In this document: in pieces, positions 47,961-60,457 of the stretch
Layout of the letters: every line of letters starts with the position of its first letter
Numbering within the stretch: the first letter of the stretch is position 1
Source: Polydactylus sextarius
Lineage: Eukaryota > Chordata > Actinopteri > Polynemidae
Direction: 5' to 3'
Assembly (NCBI GenBank): GCA_016801845.1
Contig: CM028925.1
Coordinates: forward strand, 6,956,501 to 7,020,500
DNA length: 64,000 bases
Notes under the pieces: generated by a model
Told to the model about the DNA's origin: nothing
Database searches by the model: none
The model's input: only the letters and a program-made list of their open reading frames with translations
Position numbers and translations under genes: made by a program

Positions 47961-48420
47961 TCAGTAGCCTAGTTAGCTTTAGTCTGTTGTGGTTCAATGT
48001 AGTCAGCTTTGGTAATTAGCCTAATAAGCCTGTTGTGTTTCAAGCTAGTTAATTTGAGTAGTTAGCCTAGCCTTAGCCTGTAGTATCTACCCTGCCCTCT
48101 CCCCTCTAGCTAATGCTAATGTTAACTATGCAGTAATAGCAAAAATTACCACATCACCTTTAATAGGTAGTTTCATGCAGTGACTGTGGTTTTAAACCCT
48201 CTGATCTCTATTGAATCAGGATGTAGGATCAGTAAATTCTGGAAACCATCCAGTGTTTAGTGACTATATGTTTAATGAAAAAGACATTTCACTGTTCCAT
48301 ATCAGTAATATAAGGTTGAACTTTACTTTAAGAAAAGCACTTGGCTCCAACTAAACATTAAAGCAGCTAATTTCACCCGGCACTTCAGCATTTTTGACTG
48401 ACAATGTCAAAATCAGCAGA
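47961..48420 (+). repeat. Unclassified interspersed repeat, copy B (right part)
   Basis: Resumes with TTCAGTAGCCTAGTTAGC and the GCCTGTTGTGTTTCAAGCTA module, then CTAATGCTAATGTTAACTAT, GCAGTAATAGC and ACAGTGACTGTGG-like words shared with copy D. A second copy of the left-end block (TTCCATATCAGTAATATAAG ... AAAGCAGCTAATTTCACCC) follows at 48295-48400. The element therefore seems to have similar sequence at both ends. Confidence 0.8.
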
Positions 48421-48804
48421 TGCAGCGGTGGAAACCTGCTTAAACTCAGGCCGTAATGACTCATGGGTGATAAGTGGCGTTCTCTATCAGCGCTGCTTAA
48501 TTCCATTCCTGTAGACGTGCCGCTCTTTTATATGCAGCCCCAGGTAGTTAATGCACTTAATTAAGTTAAGTGGAAATCATTGAGTGGGGGGGTGGTAGAA
48601 ATGCAGACTCAAACAAATGCAAAAACTACACAGTTACATGCTGTAATGAATTGTTAGAACGTAGATATGGTGTTTAGATGAATAGAGAGTTTTAGATTAA
48701 AATTTACACGACGTGCTCGCTAAATCTGCGTCACATGTAGATTGTGCGACACAAGCTGCGAACATACTCGCTCTCATTAGTGGTTTTTAATTTGAAAAAC
48801 ACTC
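48421..48804. other. Unique non-coding stretch
   Basis: Includes a repeat-poor segment (48450-48580) with CTTAATTCCATTCC and CTTAATTAAGTTAAG. No gene was recognised. Confidence 0.5.
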
Positions 48805-49596
48805 CGCACACACCAGTGGCGGCTGCTGGTCTTTCAAACAGGGGAAGCTCATTTTAGTGAGTAGTGAGTAACTAACTAGGCTAGCACACCTAGTAACTAG
48901 TGCTAGTAACTGGTTTCCCTTTACAACTTGACTAGGTGATATCAAAACTAATTTTATTTATATGGCACTTTTTATACGTCAAAGCAACACAAAGTACCTC
49001 ATGGAGGATATGATTTGGACTATATGATTATGAACAAATTAACGAAACTTAAACAACAAACTCAGTATCTTTAAGGTAATAAATATGTTTTATTTACAGT
49101 GTAATATGTACAATGTGTAAAATGAGCTAAGAAGCACCCGGATAGCACATTGTCTCACGACTACGCCGCTCAGGATGGAATTCTACTTTGCTCCGATGTC
49201 AATGATCAAAAGGGTTCAGCCTTTTAGACGGTTCCACCAATCGTCATGCAAATACCTGGCTTCATGGCCTGTCTGCTGCTCCATTCATCCCCAGTGAAGC
49301 CTGGCTTCAAAGGGAATGACGATTTTCAGGCTTTATCCAATCACCACCTGGTTTTGCTGCATTGGAAAAAAGCATCGCATAGAAACTCATGGAAGCTCAG
49401 CGTCAATGGGGTTTCATAGTGTGAAAAAGACTTAGTCACGAAGTTAAACACATTCTAGGACGCTTTTAGTTTTAACATAATGTCAATCCCAGTTTAATGT
49501 AAATCCAGCAGTGCATATTTGATCATTTAATTTGTGAAATGTTAGGGAAGTTTGGCTTCTCTTGTTGTCTCAGAGCTATCGCCCCTGGCGCACACA
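48805..49596 (+). mobile_element. hAT-like non-autonomous element, longer copy with target-site duplication
   Basis: A 776-bp element at 48813-49588, starting CCAGTGGCGGCTGCTG and ending ATCGCCCCTGG. It is flanked by an 8-bp direct repeat CGCACACA at 48805-48812 and 49589-49596. An 8-bp duplication supports hAT. The flank is CA-rich, so part of that match could be chance. It retains an interior (about 49105-49375, with GAGCTAAGAAGCACCCGG and TCCAATCACCACCTGG) missing from the copy at 37191-37663. It encodes no transposase. Confidence 0.88.
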
Positions 49597-50735
49597 CACG
49601 CTCTCCTCTCGCACAGCGGCTCAGTTTGAATTCAGATTTACTTCAGTGCAGCTTGGCAGCCCATCAGGAGGCGCCGAGAAAAGATGTCTGAGCTCCAGCA
49701 GGAACTGCTGGCCAGTAGTTTGCACCTCAGCCAGCTGAAAGCCCCATGTTGCGCTTCAAAAAAAAAAAAAAAAAAAAAAAAAACACACAAGTTTTTCAGA
49801 CCTCCTTTTTACCGTGTCGAGGTCGGAGAGGTTCCCCCTCATTGGAGATGTTACCGCTGCTGTTGTTTGTCACTTTTAATGGGTTTTTGTTGCCATAGGA
49901 GTTTCACATCTATAGCTCTCACTGTTCAGCTTTTTTATTTCCCACACTTTGAAGCACTGAGGGTAATAAGGGCTCTGCAGCACTTCCCTGGTTGACTCAT
50001 TGAACACTAGCCACTGTAATGACTCTGTCAGTGTTATTCCCATACAGTAAGGTCGGCTTGGCTTGACAGATAAGTGATAACGACAGCTGCACACGTGTCT
50101 CTTCACAATGTGGATGTTGTTTAACATGTCAATCAACGTGACAATAGCTGGCATGACAACAGTGAAAAAGTGGACGAGTTATCGCTGTTTGGTCAAATGC
50201 TGTTTGTGAGTGACGCTGCACCCTGAAGTGGAACATGGGGAAAAAAAAGTTTCTTTGGGTGTGTGAGCTTGTTAGTGAGTAAAACTCCCATCTGGTGAAA
50301 AAGAGCAAAGTGGGAGGCTGGTGTGCGTCGGCCAATGGCAGGACGCCACGACACAGACTCCACAGTCTTTCTGCCCACCAGTGTGAAGTCAGTAAAGCCA
50401 GAGACAGGATCCTCCGCCCACATGAACTCTGGCCACTCTGGCTGGGTCAGCGGCTTGAGTCACAGGCATCAGAGTGACCAGACGGATGAAAGGGAGATGG
50501 GCAGTTGTATTGAGTCAGATGTTAAAGCTGGGTCTGGGTTCCATTGGCTGCTGAAAGAAGCAGAAACAATCCTGTGATACAAGTCATTTTTTATGAAAGC
50601 AGAGCTGCTAAGCTGTTAACATTCTTAAACTACTTTGCAAATGCTAATGTAGGCATACTATAGGCTAATTATGTGTTGGGGAAAAACATCTGATTACAAG
50701 CAAAACATGCTAAGCACATAGATAAATTTGACCTT
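49597..50735. other. Non-coding stretch with one exon-like open frame
   Basis: A 24-bp A run lies at 49760-49783. Just before it, an ATG at 49684 opens MSELQQELLASSLHLSQLKA, a peptide-like stretch of ordinary composition that then runs into lysine codons from the A run. I recognise no protein. The rest, including a GC-richer part at 50290-50570, shows no gene. Confidence 0.45.
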
Positions 50736-51180
50736 GACTTCATCAAGAAATATTAAAGGTGCTGTTTGTGTGTTTTGCTGTTGCTACATAGTTAAAAATT
50801 AGCATTAACAGTAGTTCACTTAGTGTTTAACTTAACTTTATTTTGAGCATCAAACTCTGATCCTTCACTCACCAAGAGTTCTTGTTTTGCCGTCGCTTAT
50901 TTTGTTCCACTGAAGTTAGCTTCATCAGTTAGCCTAATTAGCCGTGGTCTGTTGTGTTTCAAGCTAGTTAGCTTCAGTAGTTGGGCTAGTTAGCCTTAGC
51001 CTGTTGTGTTTCAAGCTCAAGGTCATGCTAACTAATTCTAGCTAATGCTAATGTTAGATATGCAGTAACAGCAAAAACTACCACATATTACCTTTAATAT
51101 GTAGAGACACACAGTGACTGTGGACTCTCAGGGCCAGGATCTGTAGCCGCTGAATTCTGTAAACCATCCAAAGTAGTGGC
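50736..51180 (+). repeat. Unclassified interspersed repeat, copy D
   Basis: Begins TCATCAAGAAATATTAAAGG and carries TTTTGCTGTTGCTACATAG, CGCTTATTTTGTTCCACTGA, two GCCT.TTGTGTTTCAAGCT modules, GCTAATGCTAATGTTAGATA and CACAGTGACTGTGG. It lacks the left-end block of copies A and B. It supplies the uninterrupted version of the site where L1 entered copy B. Confidence 0.82.
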
Positions 51181-53599
51181 TGAACATCTTAAAATAAAAA
51201 GTAACGAATTCTTGTCAATATGTGCATAAATCAAATATAAATAAAAATATCACAACATGCAAATTCTCATCAAACGAAACATAAACATAAAACATGAAAT
51301 GAAATTCCTATAAACAGCTCCCAGTATAGTAACAGGTAAAAACAATAATCACAGTAAAATATTCTCACCTTGAAACAACGTATCACACGTGCACATATTA
51401 TGATTTGCAAAATGAAACACCCGAGGTCTCAGAAAACATGTTTTGTTCACTGTTTCCGGCTTTAAATTTAATGAGTCTGGAGCAAACAGATTAATAACAA
51501 TATAATAATATAAAGAAAATCATCTTTAGCGTTTCCTTTATCAGTGTTACCTGCTGTGAGATAATCTGAGAGTGCACTGCAATGTTATGTCCTACCATAT
51601 GTGTTTGTTTTTTTTTCCTCTCATTAAATCTGGGTTGGGAGAAGAAGCCTGCAGTATCTCATGTTTTATTTATGGACAAGATGTGTCGGCTCTGCTCGAC
51701 TTCAGCTCAGACTTTTTGATCTTCTTTCATTAGAAGATGTTCAATATTTATCAGCGCAGTTTCCCATTATTCTGCCCATGGATAGGTCCAACTCTGTTCC
51801 CACTTCAGAGTTGAGCAACTATCATGGCTGTCTTACAGCACACATTTGTTAAGGAAATGTTCTGTCTGTTGGAAAAGAGAAGGTTTAGATATCTTGGAAG
51901 CATCCGTCTAGATGACTCTGTTATTAACTGGGATTCGTTGTCATCTCTTTTGAGTCCAGTTTGCATTTTTTAACTCCACATAAAGGACTCATGGTGACAC
52001 AGTGAAACTTCTAAACTACTGAGAGAATATCAAACACTAGACTATTTTGCCACAGCTCTAAATTCAACCCTAAAAAACTTAAATCATATTATCCTAACTG
52101 GGTTCTATGACACGTAATAATTCAGAATAACTTTAAGGTGCTGAGATGTTCTGAAAATTAATCTCATCTTAGTCGCATTTGATAAATTTCTCCTTTAAAC
52201 TGGATCTTTTTTTTTCCTGGCACTTTTTCTTAAATTCATACTTTTTAAACCAGAGTTCTGACACAGAATAAGTTAGAGCAGAAAGCGGTACTCCTTGTTA
52301 TATCGCTTGACAAACCAGAGTTGACATTTATGAGAATAATAGCCTGCAGTCAGTGACACAGGAACAGCTTGTCTCCTCTAACCTCACTACATCAAAACTC
52401 AGGTTGTCTGCACCGCTTTTGTTTTTCGTTGTTGCCGGGAAGTCCCCTCTTATCGCCAGTCAGACCGCGTGATGACGATCAGACCTGTGGTTTGACGTCA
52501 GAGGCCGCGTCCACCGACCCCCCACTTCAACCTTGACCCCCCGGCCGAGGTTGAGCCTGTCAGCGATGTCGCTCCGGGCTGGATGTAAAAAAATTGCGAC
52601 CTGGTGGTTGGGAAGTGGAGTGCTGTTTTCACTGACATGAAAGAGCGACCATTACTGGGTTAACAAAAAAAGCTTTTGGGTTTTGTTCTTGAGAACTGAC
52701 AAAAACATGAAATGGCCACATTGGTTGGTTTGTTGTAAAAGGAGTGATGATAAAGTTCCAGGATTTTTTTTGGCAGACAAAAGAAAAAAAAATAGGAAGA
52801 ATATTAAGAATTTTACTTCAATAAAAGAGGAGGAGTGGCTGCAGCCAGGTGCTCTGGAGAAGATGCCTTACTTGCAGGAAACGGGAGACTCAGGAGACTT
52901 CTAACAACATGAGCGAGTTTGTTTTAAATCCCAGGGTCTTGTCGCCTTCACATCTGTACTTTTGATTTGAAACTCTGTCAGCGGCATTGTGGGAAATGAC
53001 TGAGGTGTGCAGTTCACAACACTGAGGTATATTAGCGCTGCCTTTGACAGGAGAAGCAGTGTGATTACAGCAACTATAGGTGTTTACAGACCAGCTTTCT
53101 TATATTTACCACCGATTTCTCTTGAAACCAAAGTGCAGCTGATTGAGAATATAATGTCCAAAACAACATAATAAGCAGAATTTGAGGCTTTAGTCTTCTG
53201 GTTACATAATTCCTCTGTGTCCTTAAGGTTTTGCTGGTGATGTCACACATATAGTTTGCAGACAGTGCAAGTTACGGCTGCATGCTCCAGTGCAGGCGAA
53301 GCGGATGCAGATGTCGAGCTCTCGTGTTGCCGTCCCTGCAGCAGCTGGAGATGTGCGAGCTCAGTAGCTCAAGCTACGTTATAGAGCTTTGTGGGTCAGT
53401 ATGGGAGGCACACGCAGATTTGTGTTCATAGACTCTAAAATCAATCATGTATCAACCAAATGTTTTGCTGCAGCATGGCAAGAGGTCAAAAACTTCACGT
53501 AGGTGCCTTTTAATTAGCCTAAAACATCAACAACAATAAAAACTTCTTGCAGAGTTGATGCTACAAGTGGTCACTATCAAAGAGTTGCATTTAAAAACA
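51181..53599. other. Unique non-coding stretch
   Basis: No gene supported. A CpG-richer patch with CCCCCCGGCCGAGG lies at about 52435-52585. Short frames near 51661 and 52683 were inspected and are unrecognised. Confidence 0.55.
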
Positions 53600-53790
53600 G
53601 GTTAAGGCTAATTACTACTAAATTAAGTACTGAAGTGAACTAGCCCAAAACACAACAGGCTATTGCTTATTAGGCTAACTACTAAAGCTAGCTAGCTTGA
53701 AACACAACAGGCCAAGACTAACTAGGCTAACTATTGAAGCTATCTAACTTCAGTGGAACAAAATAAGTGACATATAGAAGTAAAAGCAGA
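53600..53790 (-). repeat. Unclassified interspersed repeat, copy E (inverted)
   Basis: Reverse complement carries GTCACTTATTTTGTTCCACT, GAAGTTAG, GTTAGCCTAGTTAGTC and two GCCTGTTGTGTTT modules, matching the central part of copy D. It is the only copy in opposite orientation and abuts a Harbinger half-element. Confidence 0.8.
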
Positions 53791-53879
53791 GTTAGTATTG
53801 AGATGGGTCTTGGTTATCATCGGCCTTTTCAAGTCTCATTCCTACTCCCCCAGATATTTAAGAGACCTCCAGAGGTGTC

Positions 53880-54032
53880 CTAAGTGGTTAGGTGTTGCCA
53901 GTAGAGGGTGGCGCTGAGGCTCGTAAGCGTTTGACTGAACTTACCTTTAATGATGAGCTTCCTTTCTTTGATTAACTCCACTAATAATACCATCGCCTCC
54001 TCTCTCCAGTTTTGTTTTCTTTTTGACTCCAT
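53880..54032 (-). pseudogene. Myb/SANT-like gene start from a PIF/Harbinger element
   Basis: ATG at 54030-54032 (minus). The frame begins MESKRKQNWREEAMVLLVEL and then IKERKLIIKGKFS. This K-RKxNWxxEExxLLVELVxxxKxIIKGKFS pattern is the first helix region of the Myb/SANT-like DNA-binding protein that accompanies the transposase in Harbinger elements. After this the similarity stops and the frame ends at about 53880, so most of the domain is missing. A Harbinger-like terminus lies about 475 bp upstream in the same orientation. Confidence 0.6.
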
Positions 54033-54339
54033 GTTGGTTTTAGCTTGGTGGACTGTGGCTGCAGTATATAGAGCCACTCAATCCCCTCAATACTAACCGC
54101 ACAACAGTGTCAAGTTAGTTGCCTAATTAATGAATTGGAAAGATAAGGAAACATTTATTTTTGATTCATTGCCAATGTTTTGTATTATTTTGTATTGTTC
54201 ATTTAACTATTCACTCAGATATTTCTAAGATAATTCTATATTCTTAGATAAAGGATTCCCTTCAGTGATCGGTCATTTCTATGGACTTGGAAGTGACATC
54301 ACCTAAAATTCACACATAGTACTGTTGCAATTCAACTCT

Positions 54340-54507
54340 GAGACCGACACTTAAGATTCGGTGCTACACTTCGCTAAAAGTGTGAGTAAGACGCTTGGTA
54401 ACTAACTTGTAAGTGCAGCTTTCAGAAAATAATTTATTTACTCATAAGTCGACTCTTAGCAGTGCTCCTAGGAGTAATTCTAAGAAGCTTGATAAATACG
54501 ACCCCAG
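54340..54507 (-). mobile_element. PIF/Harbinger-like terminus
   Basis: Reverse complement starts GGGGTCGTATTTATCAAG and continues with CTTCTTAGAATTACTCCTAG, GAGCACTGCTAAGAG and further CTTAC/CTAAG words. It has the same style as the terminus at 13868. With the Myb-like start at 54032 it forms the 5' half of one element. The 3' half is not visible. Confidence 0.55.
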
Positions 54508-56016
54508 ATGTTTATTTTTTCCAACATAACACAGCTCAGGAGGATATAATTAACCTATAATAAGCGTGCATTAGCATTGGCAAAGTAATTTTAAGTATGT
54601 TTACAGCATAACAGCTCTGCTTCTCTAAGGCAGACTGTGAGCCTGTTTTTATCAAAATGAGCTGGTCTCCATTAGCAGTCAGCTAGGTGAAAAGTGCTCA
54701 GGGACTGTCTGCAAAGTGCAGCACCAAAAAGAAATGCTGCGAAAATATTTAACAACGATACACTTATACACTGTAGTGTCTCCAAATTCACTTTGCATCA
54801 GTGACCATATTAGTTGCTCTGTCATGATTTTAGAAAAAAAAAATCAGTATCAACAGGTCAAACTCCATGAAAAATTAGAAATCTGAATCAGCCCCAAAAA
54901 ACAGTAAACAGTACATCTCAAATAAAAACATATCCATTGTATAAAAAAACATTTTGTGTACCAGAGAAAACAGTCACTTTACAAAATCTTAAATCACATC
55001 TAGTGTCAGGAAACGTGTCTCCTCCAGAGGCTTGACGAGGTGTTATAGAAACAGCCTGGTTGCTTCCTATAGAGATGTTTTCAGTTTGAACAATATACTG
55101 TTTCCTGAAGCATTTAAGTTTTATTTATTTGTGAATATAAAAATGGTGACATTTAAATGTATTATGCTAATTAATGTGGTTTTAATTAGTTTTTTTTTTT
55201 TTTTTTGGCAAACAAACAGGTCATCTTTTATCATTTTAATTCTGACAATTCAACACAAAAATTTACCAGTTTATATGCAATTTAAAAAAAAAAAAAAGTC
55301 GGGTATATTAGTCATATTATCATAGTCGGCATTTTGTTTTCTCTAGGGTTCTACAGCAATAAAAATAAAAGTATTTTCACGGGTGAATCATAGGTTAATG
55401 AGTCTTTGTTTTCCTTTTCATCAAGACAATTAATGTTTGGAGTCGACTGCTCAGTGTTTGAAAAGACAAGACGTATTGTTGGTCCTAATTTTATTTTATT
55501 TTATTTTTTAAAATCTTCTCCTGCTAAGAGCCGATGAGGCACTAAATTACATTTAGTGGTCCGCCTGACATTTTATAGAATCTGTGATTGAACCTCCGAC
55601 GCTCTTATTGGAACAGCTTGTTATCAATTAACAGCTCTCATCTCCAAACACGATAAAGTCTCAAAACAGGATTTCATTGACTGAATCAGCCACAAAAAAT
55701 AATTTTCAGTACGGCCTGTTGTCCACTCAGCGAGACAAAGGAGGGTCAGCTGGAATCGAATAAAGAGGCGATTTCATAAGATAAATTGAGTCTCTGTGCC
55801 GAAAATTGAGTTTTGCTTACGACAGCTGAATGTCTGTGCGTGATTACGCCGTTTCTCCGCTCGCCCCTTGAGACCCTGGTTGATGTGATTGGATTTGAGG
55901 AAACATAAGACATGCATGCTGGGAAAGCAACAGTTCATGTCGCTTCATTTATATGTGACTTGATAGTGTTTGCTTTAATTTAAAACAAAAAAGGTTTTCT
56001 GTATTTTCCATGTGTC

Positions 56017-56017
<1 letters not shown>
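54508..56017. other. Unique non-coding stretch
   Basis: No gene. T runs near 55190 and 55490 and an A run near 55285. The stretch 55550-55880 is repeat-poor, with CTTGTTATCAATTAACAGCT (near-palindromic) and other AATTA cores. Confidence 0.55.

Positions 56018-56052
<35 letters not shown>
56018..56052. repeat. (ATT)11 trinucleotide repeat
   Basis: Pure ATT run. Confidence 0.96.
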
Positions 56053-59000
56053 GCATCAGAGAAACTGCCTGAAAACAAGTTGATCTCAAGACTTATTACA
56101 CAATAATCCCTGTGATTAAATCAAGAGTGGCTAAGACGAGGCACTAGACATAATAAGAGGTTTTAGAAGGACCCTACAAACTGGAGTATTGTTAGAAAAA
56201 TAACGCTAAATTAATATGCAAGCTTTTCCTTTTTTCCCTCAGTAATTGATCTCCATCATTGCCTTTCATTGTCTTGTTCGTTAAGAAAAGTTTCATTCAT
56301 CATTTTGCTGCTGTTAGAGGTTGGCGATGCAGCACGTTGTCTCTCTCAGGAATACTACACCATATTATATGATACAGATACGGACTCTGGCATCACATGG
56401 GAAGATGCCATCTTTTTTTTTTTTGGTCTCTTGCGTCTTTTCTTCTGCATCCAGCCACTGTCTGTTGCTCATGATGGATGAAGTCCATTTGCAGCCTGGA
56501 GTCGTATTTCTCTGTGAGCTCTTTTCCTGGTTACCACCAGCTAAGATGGATAAAGCTTTCCATCACTGTTAAGGGGTGAAGGGGGTTGAAGGGTGGGGGT
56601 GGGGGTGGGTGTCAGCTTCGGCTTCTCCTGTAGGTCCACGTGGCTGCGGCCAAACGTGATGATGGCACACTTATGCCTGGTTACCGTTAATTATTATGAT
56701 ACATTTCCAGCATGTTATTCAATAAACAAAACTTCGATGTCAAGTGCTCAGAGACTTTTGACTCGGCTGGCGCACGTTCCTCCGTTAGCCCTAACGTTAG
56801 CCTCCTCTGCTGCGTCAACCTGATGGCTGGCGCCATTTTTTTCCAAACACTTCTTTTTCTTATTCCCAATGTTAGTGGTCATGCGACCTACACAAGGTAG
56901 TTTTACGGCAGTCAGCACCTAGCTTAGCTTAGCAGCTAACAGCCACGATTGACTTTCTCCCCTCATGTTAACCCTTTAAAGCCATATCAAATAATAGCCA
57001 GAAAAGGCCATCACGGACACTCGCATTCTATTCGTCCCTTCAGACTCTGATCAATCTGACTGGAGGTGACAGTGCTAACCACCAGCGAGCCGCCGTCTCA
57101 CCTGCTGTAAAAAGTCAAATAACATCTAAATCATTCTTGACTCGAACACCTAAAGACAGGGTCTTTCTTCTTTTTTTTTTTTAAATGTTTTCCTGACGCA
57201 GCAGAGAGGCAATCAAACAGTCACCGGGTACATTGTGTTTTCAGAGGGGTCTCCCCTATGTACAGAGAGCTCAGTGAACATTTTAAAGCACTTTAAAGAA
57301 TAGCTGAACTGCCCGACCTCCACCTCCACAATTAGTTTTGCCTGATGCAGCTCTCCCTCGTATTGATCCTCGCTCTGTGGAGAATGAATGGCTTCGCCTC
57401 GCTCGCTCCTTCAGATCTCTGTAACCACGTTCGGTCTTTTTTCTCACTGTTACATCTGAAATTTGTCAATATACACAACATACATACACACATATACACG
57501 CTGCATTTTCTCCCTGTTTTTAAACAGCTACAGTCACAATGACGCTGTGTCCTTGGGGGCTATACCGTCGTCTAACATCTAGCTTAATCTGTTTTTCCAC
57601 ACTTCTCTGGCTTCTGCACTCCAAGTCCTCCATCCTCTCTCATGGCTGTTTTTTTTTATTCTTTTTTACTCCCTTCAACCCTCAGTCTGTTTAATTGCAT
57701 ATTTTATTCAGCGATTCTCTTCGTTATACCACAACACATTGCAAGCGCAGCACATTATGTGTTGACTGGTGGATTTTTCTTTTTCACTTCACCCTTCCAC
57801 CTCTGCTCCGATAAAGTACTAATGCTCTTGTTGTATTGTAGCCAAGCAAACAGTGCATTAAGTCAGAGTCATTCCTCTAGAACTTTTTTTTTTTTGGCTC
57901 CTAGATGAACAACAACAAAGTCCAGAGTAGCTAAAGAAGCTAAAGGTTAACTGCAGGATGTTATCGTAGCAAACGCTCTCATCTCTCTATTTGTCTTTTT
58001 TTTTTTTTTTTCATCTGGTAGTCTTATAATTGATAAAGTATCATCTTGTGCATTTAATTATTAGATTATATGTAGATTAATTTTTTAATTTTTAATTTCT
58101 TTTCTTTTAAAATGAAATAAATAAATAGATAAGACTTTTCTCAGTATTAACACTACTTCATTGAATGAATCAGTTCCTTTTGATGGATGAATGAAACATC
58201 AGCGTTTTTTTTTTTTTTTTTTTTTTGAATAACGTATAAAGAGTTGGCTCCACTGATTGAGAAAGTGCCGGGATGATGACAAAAGCCTCTTTCGGGACCA
58301 TGATCACCTGTTGATGAAGCCACTTCAGATAGTCAGAGGTTGTTACTGCTTCCATGCACTGACTTGTGGATGTGCAGGAGGGCACTTTGGATTTAATGCA
58401 GCTTTGGATTCGGTGGTCCAAGTTTGTTCTGTAGTTCAGTTCCTCATCCAGAAGTTGTATTCTTTTCCTTTTTTATAACATTCAGTGCAAACAAAAGAAC
58501 AAAAGGCCATAATAGTAAAGAAGTTCCTCTAAATGGCACTAAAGGGTCTTAAACTGAGAGTTTTCTGCTCTGATCAATAAGCGAAGCCGCTGTGAGCAAC
58601 TTTTTTCTAACAGACGAAAAGTCTTAAAAGCCAGACAAAGTGCAGATAGTTACTGCCGACGGCCTCGTGAATGTAGCCCACCAACTGAACCATGTTTGAC
58701 CATATGTGTCTCTGAAGTGAGAAAGAATCGGTCACAAAGAAAAGATAGTTAATTAAGCAACTGAATAAGCAGCAATTTGTGAGATATATATATATATTTA
58801 TTACCAGTTAAACACTGATCTGAAGAGGAGCTTCAAACCTGCACAGACATGAGGACTGAGCTGGAACCTCTTCATCTTTTTTTATTTCTTATGTAGCAGC
58901 TGTAAACTCTTGTGGTTCTGTTTGAGCAAAACCCCATTTTTTTCTCAAGTGAAACATTTTGTTTTCCTGCTGAATTTGTTTGAACTTATCGACCTTAATA

Positions 59001-60457
59001 GCCCGAGGGAGAATGCTTGTTGCTAACTGTGCAACTAAACATCATTAGCCTCCAGATTTAGATGAAGAATTTTGTAAATTAGCGATTAAAAAAAAATATG
59101 TATATATTTTCTCTTCTTTATACCCTTAGAATCATTAGCTCCATATTCTACTATATTATTAGTTTTGATGGTAGGTACAGAAATACGCTACCAGACAGCC
59201 TATAGAAATAGGCTATTTGTTTCTTATCTGAAGCTGCCAAAGGGACGGTGGACTTGAGTGATTCAAAAACGGCGAAGCCAATATCGTTTTTCCTTTTTAT
59301 AAGCATTTATAAGCAACATTGACATTAATGTAAAACGATTCTGGGCAAGCAAAGTAAAGTTAAACCCTGCAAACCAGGTTGGTTATTATTAGCTAGAAGC
59401 TAGTTATGCTAAATGGTAACTACCACTACGTTGAAGTTCAAGGAAGCCAACTTTTGCTACATTTGCTTTGTGGATGGTCTCTAATACTTTGAAAAAGTTT
59501 TACATATAGCGTAAAGATGCAAATGATACCTGAGTGACGACTAGACGCCTGTCTCTTTTATTAGCAGCGACACACTTGGGCAATGAACGCCGGTCTCAAA
59601 GAAAAGGCCGGCTCTGAGTTTCGGTGCAACGGCAGCTGTTACCTGCCTCACACCGTCCACAGGCTAAGCCTTGATCAGAAGGACTCAGGCCCCCGAACAA
59701 CACATCTATGGTCAAGGTGTTGAGTGGTACGATCTTCCGTGGAGAGAAGCTTAATAACTTCATTCTGCCATTTTGTTCTTTGTGGCTTTGATGCGTCTCT
59801 TACTGGAAACTTGTTCCCAGTTCTGCTCCAGAGATTCAGTTTTGTAATTATTCTGGAATTAAATTCTTATTTGCCCCATTTTTATGACACACACGAAAGG
59901 TGGATTGTTCACTCTGGGGTGATTGTCATCGTTTTTGTTTTGCGTTTTGGTGCGACTTTGGCTTCGTTGTACAACCATTAGCCTGTTGATTAACATTCAG
60001 GGATGATTCCTTCATTGAGCCATGATGACAATTTTGATTAAAAAAATGTTGTCATCCGTCATCTGAAAACAAACCTGAACTCGGTCGCTTTCTACATTGC
60101 CGCATTTATTCATATGAAGTTTAATTGAAACAATCGCAACACTTCAAATCTTAATGGCGCCTGCTGCTTTGTAATCAACGCTCACATGGACTGGATTAAG
60201 CCTTAATTTAACCAGCGTGCTGGTTAATTTGCTGCCACCATCAACACAACAAGTGTGTGTTTAATCTGATTGGATTAACTGCGACCGGTCAGCGGGAACG
60301 AGTTAAATCAACACGTCTAATTTTACACACGTGTTTGACACTGAACATATTCAGGCTTTTAAACTTTGCGATTGTGTTGAATTGTGGCACACACAAGCGA
60401 GCACTGTGCCGTCGTTGAAATAAATCGTTTTACAAACAGATCGTGGCTGTTTTGTTG
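56053..60457. other. Long unique non-coding stretch
   Basis: No gene supported. T runs near 56411, 57171, 57885, 57997 and 58205, a G-rich GGGGGTGGGGGTGGG patch at 56597-56611, and TATA repeats at 58784-58799. Segments near 60100-60260 are repeat-poor with TTAATTGAAAC, CCTTAATTTAACC and GTTTAATCTGATTGG words. Confidence 0.55.

Noticed and set aside
43620..51180. CRISPR-like array from the recurring GCCTGTTGTGTTTCAAGC modules
   Set aside because: Units are irregularly spaced, diverged and part of a dispersed repeat family in a vertebrate genome.
53895..53915. CTCF-like CCAGTAGAGGGTGGC
   Set aside because: Mismatch at the conserved GGC core; not called.
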